Source: Leptodontidium sp. MPI-SDFR-AT-0119
Lineage: Eukaryota > Ascomycota > Leotiomycetes > Helotiales > Leptodontidiaceae
DNA length: 64,000 nt
Direction of reading: 5' to 3'
NCBI GenBank assembly: GCA_020726505.1
Contig: JAHLEZ010000018.1
Location: 1,054,001-1,118,000, forward strand
Part shown: in pieces, positions 55,276-64,000 of the stretch
Numbering within the stretch: position 1 is the first letter of the stretch
Layout: every line of letters starts with the position of its first letter
Made by a program: the position numbers and the translations under genes
Notes under the pieces: generated by a model
The model's input: only the letters and a program-made list of their open reading frames with translations
What the model was told of the DNA's origin: nothing
Database searches by the model: none

Positions 55276-57560
55276 TCAGATATCATCTCTCGAAGTACTC
55301 TTCCCAGCTTTGGTAATATCTCCCGCCATAACCCAGATATGGAAGCGTCGTCGAGCACTATTATCCTCTCTCGACATACGAAAGAAATCTACCACGTCTT
55401 CTTTGATATCTTCCCAAGCCTCATCGCCGATATCTTTATTAACAACGACAGCGTTCTGATTAATCCAGGTATATCGAAGAGTGATTTCATCAAGTGAGTC
55501 GATCGCCCTTCGAGACCTGGTTGCTACGAGAGCGAAGAAATCCGAAAGGCTAGAGTCTCGGAATGTTGGCCCGGATACAAGCTGGGAGGTTGAGGTGTCT
55601 GGCATTCCCTTTGAGTTCTCAATGGCGAAGTAGAGCTTTGGCTTTTCCGGGGCAGGGCCGTCGGCAGCAGCGCTGCCACATTGGGAGACGGAATGCATAA
55701 TACTGGGGCTCCTTGCTTGCGTTGATAATAGCTTGGCGAAAGCTGCTACCCCCGTCAAGACCTGGAGAAGGTGGTTCGGTTTTCAACGGGGGTGGTGAAT
55801 CGACGAGGTATGGAGCATCGTAGTTTGAGCCTGCCAATCCTGACGACACAACGCTAGCTGACGCCGATGGTTCACGACCCGCAAGATCATCAAATATAAA
55901 ATCAGAAAATCTGTTTGGATGATTGGTGCTCTGCGATAATCCCGAGGCTGTAGCTATCGACGATGGTCCCGAAGTGGCAGATTGGATGGGCTCTGGTGTA
56001 AGTTCCACTGGAAAAGGAGTAACCATGATAGCTTCTGGAGCTCTGGTTACGCTACGATTACTTGAAGGTTGAGTGAATCCGGCCTGGGCGGGTGGCATAG
56101 GCGGCATAGATGGGCCTGCAGAGTGAGCTTTTGGCGTTGCGGAGGACTCGTTTGATCTTCGCTTCGATGGTCCTGCTTCCGTTCTCTGCCTTGAGTCGCC
56201 AGTCGATTCCACCCCATCAGCTTGCTATGAAGGGCAAATTCATTAGCGATGCGGTACGACGAGGAAAGGTAGCGACATTCAACAGACTCAAAGTACATAC
56301 CCGTTTGTTGTTTGCGATAGGAGGAGCTTGCGTCGGAATGGTGGGAGGCGACGGACATTGCGACGGTATTTCCAGTAAGCCTGCTGTGTCCCCAAAGTGT
56401 ATTTCCTCTATCCACCGCTTCCGATGATGCATCCATGCGTGTTCGAAAACCGGTGTCTTTCTTATACCCCCGTTCCTCCTTGTCAAGAATCCGTAGCCGC
56501 CAGCATCCCATTTCCTACTCGCCCTCTGCACAAGCTGCTCGCACCTCTTGAAGATCTTGTGATCTTTAGATGGGGCACATGTGATGTCGAGATGCAATTT
56601 CAGAGATTTCGAGAATTTGTGGATTGCATCGATGTTGTCAGCTTTCGAGTTGTATAGATTGTGTTCGTGTAGGTATCGAAATGCGAAAGGTTCGACGTCG
56701 TCTGGACATTTTTCGGACTGGGTGCAAGGGGTTAGGAGCGCAAAATACTTCACTAGAAAGAATGCTTACTGTGAATAGCCAACCGCTCGCTTTCCCGTCT
56801 CTGGAGTGATTCAAAGGATAGACATAGTCGAGATGTATGTCGATGTTCTTTTTCATCTCTTCGGCATCTTCTTCGTTTTCGCTGTCACTTTCACTACTTT
56901 TCCTCCAGTCAGAGCTGTAGGATGCGGAGAGGGGGAGAAGGGGGGGATTAATACTCTGTGGGGCCATCGAACATTGACGCTAAATCTTGCGCAGAGGTAC
57001 CTTGGTCTGCAAAGTTCGGCACAGAGCATGGAGATCTTGGGCCAACAATCAAAGGAGCATCATCGTCGCTTTCCTGGTTGACGGAGGCGTGATGTTGAGA
57101 TTGTATATCTCCTTCAGCCGCTTTGGCTCGAGTGTTCATATTTTTCTGTCGGAGATATTCTTGAGCACACATCAGTTTCGCGACTCCAGAAAGAATTCTG
57201 CTCTTTCATCAGCCTTCACTTAAGCAAATCGATTTGACCCTTCATTCACCTTGATCTGTCGAAGGGGTAAATGGGCCACGAGAAAGCGCGAGCCTCGTTG
57301 GAGTCCTGGAAGAGATGCCAATACTGATCCAAAAACTCAACAGCGCACGTTTGGACCTCGGGTGCGACGTTTGATAAAGGGAAGTCTATCAAGGTAGGAA
57401 ACTTCTCCACAAATTTCTTTCGATGGTTCGCGGTTTTTGTGCTCAATATCTTAAAGTGTCGCTCGGTTTTGGTGTCCGATTTGTAGCCAAGGGAAGCACA
57501 AATCTCTCGTACTGAATCGTATCCTGGGTCCTGAAGAAGCGGATAAGGTTTGGAAGTCAT
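55276..57560 (-). CDS. Uncharacterised six-exon protein, hydrophilic, C-terminal conserved-looking domain
   Basis: Exons 57250-57560, 57023-57200, 56770-56955, 56301-56717, 55762-56224 and 55276-55715 all join in phase and give about 664 residues. The 57201-57249 and 56956-57022 introns have weaker signals than the rest. The N-terminus (MTSKPYPLLQDPGYDSVREI) leads to a Lys/Arg-rich helical region. Next come an acidic patch (SESDSENEEDAEEMKKNIDI) and a basic segment with FLTRRNGGIRKTPVFEHAWM. A Pro/Ser-rich disordered middle follows. The C-terminal 130 residues (YFAIENSKGMPDTSTSQLV, INQNAVVVNKDIGDEAWEDI, RRRFHIWVMAGD) look like a folded domain I do not recognise. No membrane or signal sequences; nuclear or cytosolic location is likely. 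Absence of stops over six phased exons argues that it is functional. Confidence 0.65.
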
Positions 57561-59492
57561 TTTATCATCGATCTAGTGAATGAATGACCTTCAGATTTGA
57601 AGAAGGAGGGTTGGGGATGAAACGGAATGCTTGGATCTGGAAGAGGCGGAACTGGTGATAGGAAAGACTTTGCACAACAGCCACACTTCTTTCTTCTTGT
57701 CGAGCTTCAACTGAACAAATAGGAGCCAAGATTTAAACTACTGAGCCGAGCGCACCAAAAGAAAGAGGGGAAGCAACATGGAAGGAAGGAAACAAGCGCT
57801 GCTGGCCAATGCCTCCAATATTTGGTCTTAGTTTCCTGCATAATTTAGTCGTCATTGGTCGGGGAAGCATCAACCAGACAGCGGCCGGGAAGGAATCAAA
57901 TCCCGTCAGCCACCAGAAATGCATCGTTCTCAAAAGACGAAGCTGCTATTTCGAAATCTCCTATTTGACGTTGTTTTAGAAAGCAGGAGGCTTATCGTGC
58001 CCTCGCGTGAAATTACCAGCCATCCCGAATGGCTCGTGCGCTGCCAACTGGTCAGTCGAACGCGGCCACCTTCCTAAAGGAGGACCTTATGAATGATATT
58101 TCCCAAGCTGAAGAATTTTTAAAGGAGATAACATGCTAGAGGTGGCGTCAGATGACTCAGAATTTCTTTTTTTTTGCAATGGGTGTCAAATCTGCAGGGA
58201 GCGGGTGAACGAAGCCGTGCCCGCCGTAAACGACGTGACCTTTGTGTAACACAAAAATCGTGAGGCACAGTAAATTAGATGACTCACCTTGAAGTATCTG
58301 ATGCTTAGATTTAATTGTATCATCGTATGATGATCGCCCTCTTGTGGCCCTGGAGAGTGAAGTCCAGCAGCCCCCAAGGTGCATACGCCCTCCTCTTTAC
58401 CCTCAGCTGCTCGAGCATGGACACTCAGTAACTGAACAATCCTTGCAACCGGTGAGCCAATGTGAAACCAGATCAACAGCTCGTTCAGGACGAGACGAAT
58501 ATTTCCGGGGAGGGGGGAGAGCAAGGTGGGGAGAGCACCACTTGTTCTAAGGAGCGAGCCGAAGACAGCCAGCCACAATTAATGTTATGTCCCAGAATGA
58601 GCATGAATCGTTGATCTCTTATGAAATACAGCTGTCGTTGTTAATAGATCTTTATAAACCAATAAAATTTGGGCTCGGAAAGTCGCTGCCTGCCTCTTCT
58701 CCAGCCTCCTCATTCCCCACCCCCGCATCAACTCTCCCTGACCCAGGCGAAGCCACTATTCAGAATTGAATTATCAAAGTAACTGAAAAGGGCACAGGGT
58801 TCATTTGAACACTAGATTGTTCCTATTTCTATATTATGCTCAGGTAGATGAGCTACCATAGCCACCGTGTGCAAGACTGCAAAGAGAGAAAAGCCACAAA
58901 CGAAATAGCAGTGATCCGTTCGAAGCAAGAGATTACCGAAGGAAATGGCTTGAGATCTTCACCGCCTCCATCTCCTACTTTGTACTTGGTATTTGACGTC
59001 CATGCACGCCGGCTAGTATGACAAAGCGGGGATTGATCTCAAGCAGACAAGTTGATGTTGAGCTGAAGCAATGAACTACTTGCCTTCTTAGGCATAGGCC
59101 GCTAGCCTGACTATAGGGGGGAAAGGCAGCATTGAAAGGCAAAGGGTCCTACTGAGAAGCGCTATGCACTCCACTGGAAGTTTTTCTTATCTCACCAATC
59201 AACAATAATTATAATTAACAATAAACATGCCAAACTCCCGTCATATAGACGACCGAAAAAGAGCGCCCACACATGCGCTCAGACAAAACCAGAAGTAGCC
59301 GAGCATCTGCAAGGAAGCATGCTGCAGTTCCCCGGCTATAGCCAAGAAACCAATATTTTCATAATCCTCATATGGGGGGTTCCAGGTGTGCTGTCGTCTG
59401 GCAAATGACCTTGACCCTATGCCGCGAAGCCGCACTCTGTTAGGACTAGGACGAGACCATAGACACCTATATTTCCAAATCACCACTGGGTG
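57561..59492. other. Intergenic region, 1.9 kb
   Basis: Promoter of the leftward six-exon gene, then sequence with only unsupported frames (for example 58186-58578, minus strand, 130 residues, no domain). Confidence 0.5.
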
Positions 59493-60024
59493 ATGTACGG
59501 TGATCTGTCACTGCCTGAGCTTGCAAGCTTCTCCAATCTTTCGTCTTCAACAAACATCGACAGCTTTTGTACGAACAGCTCAAATGTCTGGTTCAAGGGC
59601 AAGCTGCTTGACAGGCAACGATATCTGGAATTGGATTCAGCAGGATTTAACTGGTGCCGAGAGATACTGTGAGTATTGAATAGACCCCGAAACAACCATG
59701 ATGCTACTGCGGGACCGTACAGTGTACTTACACCAACCTTAATTCTGCAGGCTCGTACCATACGCACGAAAGCAATAGCCCAATGCCTTCGGGGATTTCA
59801 GGCACAGCAACGGAGGTATGTTTTAAGGGCTCCAATGTGAGGCAATAACAACTAACTCGATGTCTAAGACAAAAAGTCCTTGCACTCCAGCTTGCAAATC
59901 GAAGATGGAAGAGGTCCTCAAAGCCATGGCTGCCGATGTGAAGAAACTTGAAAGAACGATTGAGCCAGCACAGAAATCAGAGACGTATAAGAATCAACAA
60001 CAGAACGCAAGCGGGTCAACTTAG
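59493..60024 (+). CDS. Possible small gene with a C-terminal coiled coil
   Basis: Tentative. Three exons (59493-59668, 59773-59815, 59869-60024) would join in phase over GT-AG introns of 104 and 53 bases to give 124 residues. The first exon reads MYGDLSLPELASFSNLSSST and the last SKMEEVLKAMAADVKKLERT, a short amphipathic helix. The phase agreement and non-random composition are the only support. The first acceptor is weak and an alternative acceptor leads to a stop. No homology recognised. Confidence 0.3.
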
Positions 60025-61541
60025 TTGCGTCAACGTCTTGTCTGATCACCAATGGTCAACTGCGAGGACATCAACAAGAAACCCTTCCGAGAAACACAAA
60101 AGACTCGAGGTCGAGAAGAAGCAGCATGAAAGCGGCAGGCTTCGAAGTTCTATATAATTGAGAGTACAGATAAGAGGATATAAAAAAGAGTAGGCGATGG
60201 ATGGATCGGCTGCAAGGATTATTGCGAAGACTTTTGGGCAAGGGCGGTGGAGAAAAAATTGTAGGAAGAGCCGCAGGTCAATTGAAAGTAGGCACTGCAA
60301 TCGAAGTCTCGGTAGAGAATCATGTCTTCAGACCTAAATATCCAAAATTGAAGGAGCAAGACCGCTGTTAAATCAATTACCGCCGGGAACTGTCAGCATT
60401 TTATGTTCGCTGGCCCGGGAAGTCTCGCTATCCGAACGCCGCCAAGAGGCCGCTGACTCAGCGGCACTGATTTGAAGGCCGCGTCTACACTTTTCGGATG
60501 GATCAAGAAGCGAAGCCTTGCGGTCAATAATCAATTCCGACGGAACGAATCCCACTCTTATCTCAGTATCTTCCTCCCAGATCGTCCAATTGCATAGCCT
60601 TTTGTGCATTTAAAGTTCGCTGCGAAGCCCGTCGGTGAAGGTCAACCCCGAGTTTGTCGCTTACCGCCTCGCTAAGCTGCGTCAATTCATGCCATAAACG
60701 GAAAGTGGCGTAAACCTTCCCTAGGCTCCCCCCTTTTCCACGCAGCTACTACAACTGTACAACCACCAAACGACTTGACCTGTGCCATCTAGACATATGC
60801 CGGTGACAGAGCTTCACATGCTACGCTTCTTGAAATAGTACTGTCAAAATGAAATCCCCGACATCGATCGTCTCGGCCGAAATGGCAGCTCCCAGATCCT
60901 GGTCCCTTTGTTGACAGTAGAGCTGGACGAACAGCTGGCAAGCTTTTACCAGTGGAGTTTCTCATAACTCTCGAAGAATTTATTTTTAGCCCATATTTGT
61001 ATTCAAGGGCCAAAACAAAGTCGTGTTGCCAGCTCAGCTTGCCAATATCTCTATCAACCGCCTAGAATGTCGAGATTCCATCCGATTACGCTCATCTGAG
61101 CCGGTCAAACAGATATACCCCACAAAACTAGGTACCTCCAGTATGGGATGGGTATTTGATGTTCTTTGGCCAATCCAGAGCCAACTCAGGCGGTCCGAAC
61201 CGGAGAGCTCCAGCCTGCATGAGTCCGAATACGAACCCGAGACCAAGACCGTTTCAAGCAAAGCTACCTGTCCTGGACAACGCATGCCTTTATGCAAATC
61301 ATTCAGCGACATTTCGGTAACCCGAGAATTTCGTCTTCGTCACCGGAGACCGAACTTACCGTGATCCTTTCATACACAGCCATTCGAAGTGGTATATATA
61401 TCGTCAGGAGTTCCCATCAACTTTCATCTCATCTCATCCTCATCAACAAGTCAGCTCAACTCAATCTCACAACCAAACAACATCACCAATATATCCAAAG
61501 CTCAAATATCTTAGAACCGGTTTCCAGATAAATCCACCAAA
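60025..61541. other. Intergenic region, 1.5 kb
   Basis: No supported gene. A TATATATA element at about 61393-61400, roughly 140 bases upstream of the next ATG, is a candidate core promoter for the ABM-like gene. Confidence 0.5.
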
Positions 61542-62263
61542 ATGCCTTACCTCACAGTCGTCATCCCACCAGTCCCCGCCGCGGACAAAGACACATTCCT
61601 CGCCGCCTGGCCTACAATTGCCGCCCAAATCACCGCACTCCCAATGGTTCTTGGTGTTTCCGGAGGTCCCATTGTCGGTGAAGATGGTGCTGCTGTGACC
61701 GAGTTCAAGTTCCTGCAAACGATTGGTACTTTAGCCATAACTCACAGTAAAGCTGTCTGTTCGACCGGAGCGCTAACATACCCTTAGCATTCAAGACTCT
61801 GGAAGACGAGAAGGCATTCGCCGAATCCGAGTTCGTGAAGGAGGGAGCTAAGAGACTGGCTGAGAAGGGTCTTGGCGAGCCAAAGCACGCCACATTTGAA
61901 GTCGCTGAGTTTCCTGAAGACAAGAAACCCAAAGCATTCACACAGATCACTCGCATTATGGGAGGCGATGAGAGCAAAGGACCCGAGATCAAGAAGGCTT
62001 GGGAGGATTTGATGGCAATTCTTGGCAAGGAGACTTTTGGAGGAAGAAGCGTTGGTGATGGGCCTAAGGCAGGAATGGGATTGGTTGGGTGGGATAGCTT
62101 GGAGGTGAGTTATGATTCCTCATCTGATACATGGCGGGGGCTGGACTGATATTTTCCATCATAGGAAGCAAAAGCTGCGTATGAAAACCCAGCAGCTAAG
62201 GCTGCATTCGATCACTACCACAGCTTTGGGGAGTGCAAGGACGTCATGGTCCAACTAGCTTGA
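61542..62263 (+). CDS. Small ABM / dimeric alpha-beta-barrel-like protein
   Basis: Exons 61542-61725, 61788-62104 and 62165-62263 join in phase and encode 199 residues. The N-terminal half (MPYLTVVIPPVP, then FLAAWPTIAAQI, then TEFKFLQTIAFKTLEDEKAF) and the C-terminal half (FTQITRIMGG, ... GMGLVGWDSLEEAKAAYENP) each read as a beta-alpha-beta unit. That suggests two ferredoxin-like repeats of the antibiotic biosynthesis monooxygenase / dimeric alpha-beta-barrel superfamily. There is no signal peptide and no cofactor motif. Members include small monooxygenases, cyclases and stress-response proteins, so the reaction cannot be stated. The fold assignment rests on pattern only. Confidence 0.75.
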
Positions 62264-63753
62264 ACGACTAAGAGGAGAACAGGACTTTGACTTAGCGTAG
62301 GGCAGGCTTGGAAGATCAAGTGCGAAGTAGCTTTGCTGGCACAAAGAGATAGCAATGTTAGAACCATTTTGCTATGCATACTTTTCCTCCCTCGTTGAAA
62401 TGATCATTTGTAGCAATCGTCAGATAATCTCGCTATCTTGACGATATAAGAAGAATTCTAGTATGTGGCCAAACATGCGCCTTGAAGTTCAACCAATCCC
62501 CAGAACACGATAGATACATGCCCTCCAAATCACCTGACCCATGACATGTAGAAACCACCCATATCATCATCATCATCATCATCATTTTCTAGCCTTATCG
62601 GCTTCCAAGCTGCATTACTGACGCTGATATCAAGCACATTATCTCTAGGTGGTCCATCATAGCTGCCTATCACTTCTTCTTCACCTTCGCCTTGACCCCG
62701 CTCCATCCTCCTCGCTTTCAGCTTTTGACTAACTCTAAGATACCGCCTTTTTCGGCCCTGGATCTACTGTACCATGGATTAACTCGTAGATGACCTGCGT
62801 GCTGCAACATATTTCGGATATCCATGCATCCTCTCTTACATGTCTCTCTCGGAGGCTTCCAGCAAGCTTACAGTCGGGTATGTTCACCAGTATTTTACAG
62901 ACTGCCATCTTCATATTCGGAGAAAAAGTTAGCTATTGAATTAAAATCTACAAGTGCTGTATACCCATTCACCCATCACGCGATGTGGAATACTCAACTC
63001 ACATGAGTTTCTATCAGGTTCAAGAGCCACTTGATGGGTTTCAGCTGATCCAAGGTCACGTGGAATGCCAAGCTCTACGAAGTAGAATAGAGTTTGATTT
63101 AAAAGGCATAGAGGGCTCTAGAAGCGCTATTCTTCGTGTATATAAATCTCTTCTCACTCAGTCAGTATTTAGAAAGAGTGAGGCATGCAAAATATAAGAA
63201 TTTGATACAACTCCGCGAGATACCCGCATTTTTGGTAGAACCAACCCCTGAAGTAGTTTAGCGAGCCACAACAATAGAACAGCAGGTTTTCTAGTTTTTG
63301 TCCGTCTCACTAGTACACAAAAGGAAAGACACTTAAGACAGAGGATAGAATAATGTTACGAGATTTAAATACTATTAATTCAACACAGTCCAATGTCGTA
63401 CAACGTAATACAATAAATTGACAGCACGCTAACACGATAAAACAAAAACGCTCATTACGTCCTGCTTGTGTTTGGCTGATATTAAGGTTCTGCTCTCCGT
63501 GGTAGGACATGCAGATGTGGTGGTTACATCTTTTGGTAGAGACGTTGAAGTAGAGTGTGTCGGCACCGTACGTGAAGTACTCTAAGATTTCGTCGTAGGG
63601 TGCGCTGTTCTGCGCCGGGATGAGTTGTTGGACTGCAAGGCTGACGATGTTTGGGAATACAAGCTCATCGGGTGTATTATAGTCTTCTTTTTAGGTAAGA
63701 TCTTGCCCGATGGAGAGGACAGTGTTGGGTAGGGAGGGGGAGGAGTTGAGTTG
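62264..63753. other. Intergenic region with an ATC microsatellite
   Basis: About eight ATC units at 62563-62585. No supported gene; frames at 62824-63197 lack features. Confidence 0.5.
62563..62585. repeat. ATC trinucleotide microsatellite
   Basis: About eight tandem ATC units in non-coding sequence. Confidence 0.8.
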
Positions 63754-64000
63754 CTAGTCATTTGTGCCTCCCATTGATGTGTCGGCTTGGTCATTGATGT
63801 AGGCCAGCAGTGATATCCCCATTTCTTCGTCCGTGTGTGAGGAGTTGTTCGTAGCTACCTGGTTGGTCTCGGTGTTTACAGTGGAAGGATTAAGGCTAGC
63901 GTATCCATTTCCGACACTGCTAAATAGATTTTCTAGAGCTTGATCGACGACTTCATTGGATATTCGTCCGCCTGGTAGGATGTTACCATGCATGTCCAGT
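63754..64000 (-). CDS. C-terminal fragment of an unknown gene running off the window
   Basis: A minus-strand frame, open at base 64000, ends with TAG at 63754. It reads NILPGGRISNEVVDQALENL and later DEEMGISLLAYINDQADTSM, a hydrophilic, Asn/Glu-rich composition that looks coding. There is an ATG at 63993, but the frame also continues upstream of it. Too short to assign; a second frame downstream (63582-63794) may or may not be an additional exon. Confidence 0.35.
   Translation of the reverse strand, partial: LDMHGNILPGGRISNEVVDQALENLFSSVGNGYASLNPSTVNTETNQVATNNSSHTDEEMGISLLAYINDQADTSMGGTND

Noticed and set aside
58186..58578. Minus-strand frame of 130 residues
   Set aside because: No domain, no splice partners, no promoter signal and a composition close to random; it may be chance.

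Overview
The window is nuclear DNA of a filamentous ascomycete (Pezizomycotina). Genes are interrupted by short GT-AG introns of about 45-140 bases, often with a CTAAC/CTGAC-like branch site. They encode typical mould families: a GH18 chitinase, a PL1 pectate lyase, a PDR-type ABC transporter, a Zn2Cys6 regulator and two cytochrome P450s. A Tc1/mariner-superfamily element carries many TAA/TAG stops but no frame shift, which fits repeat-induced point mutation (RIP). A leotiomycete is plausible, but the sequence alone does not settle the class. Exon models below come from reading frames, splice signals and phase agreement; splice positions may be off by one or two bases.

Layout. 1-16 kb: a partial NmrA-like protein (-), a monoglyceride-lipase-like hydrolase (+), a CECR5/YKR070W-like HAD hydrolase (-), a CorA-like transporter (-), a seven-segment membrane protein (+), a GH18 chitinase (+), acetoacetyl-CoA synthetase (-) and a damaged gene (-). 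17-25 kb: a full-size PDR-type ABC transporter and a Zn2Cys6 transcription factor, head to head across an 880-base shared promoter. 25.8-27.7 kb: an APH-family kinase-like protein with a probable mitochondrial leader. 28.3-32.5 kb: a 4.2-kb Tc1/mariner-like element with 34-base terminal inverted repeats, a TA target duplication and a decayed five-exon transposase; its right end lies 95 bases from the stop codon of a CYP52-like P450. 35-47 kb: mostly uncharacterised low-complexity proteins (a 16-residue-repeat protein, a small acidic protein, a Ser/Thr-rich single-pass membrane protein, a 1000-residue disordered protein). 48-64 kb: a second P450 with an unusual multi-span N-terminus, a secreted pectate lyase, a six-exon protein of unknown function, a doubtful small gene, an ABM-like small protein and an edge fragment.

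Functional links. Most neighbours look unrelated. The exception is the divergent regulator/ABC-transporter pair, an arrangement often seen for drug or metabolite efflux. The transporter has one extra A in its second Walker A motif, so as given it cannot encode a full-length pump; this is either a recent inactivation or a homopolymer sequencing error. Pectate lyase, chitinase and the CYP52-like P450 fit a plant-associated or saprotrophic life. I found no secondary-metabolite backbone enzyme, no CRISPR, no tRNA or rRNA gene, and nothing I would call a proven new system. The best leads are the regulator/pump locus, the unusual direct-repeat architecture of the transposon and the damaged gene at 14.5-16.0 kb.
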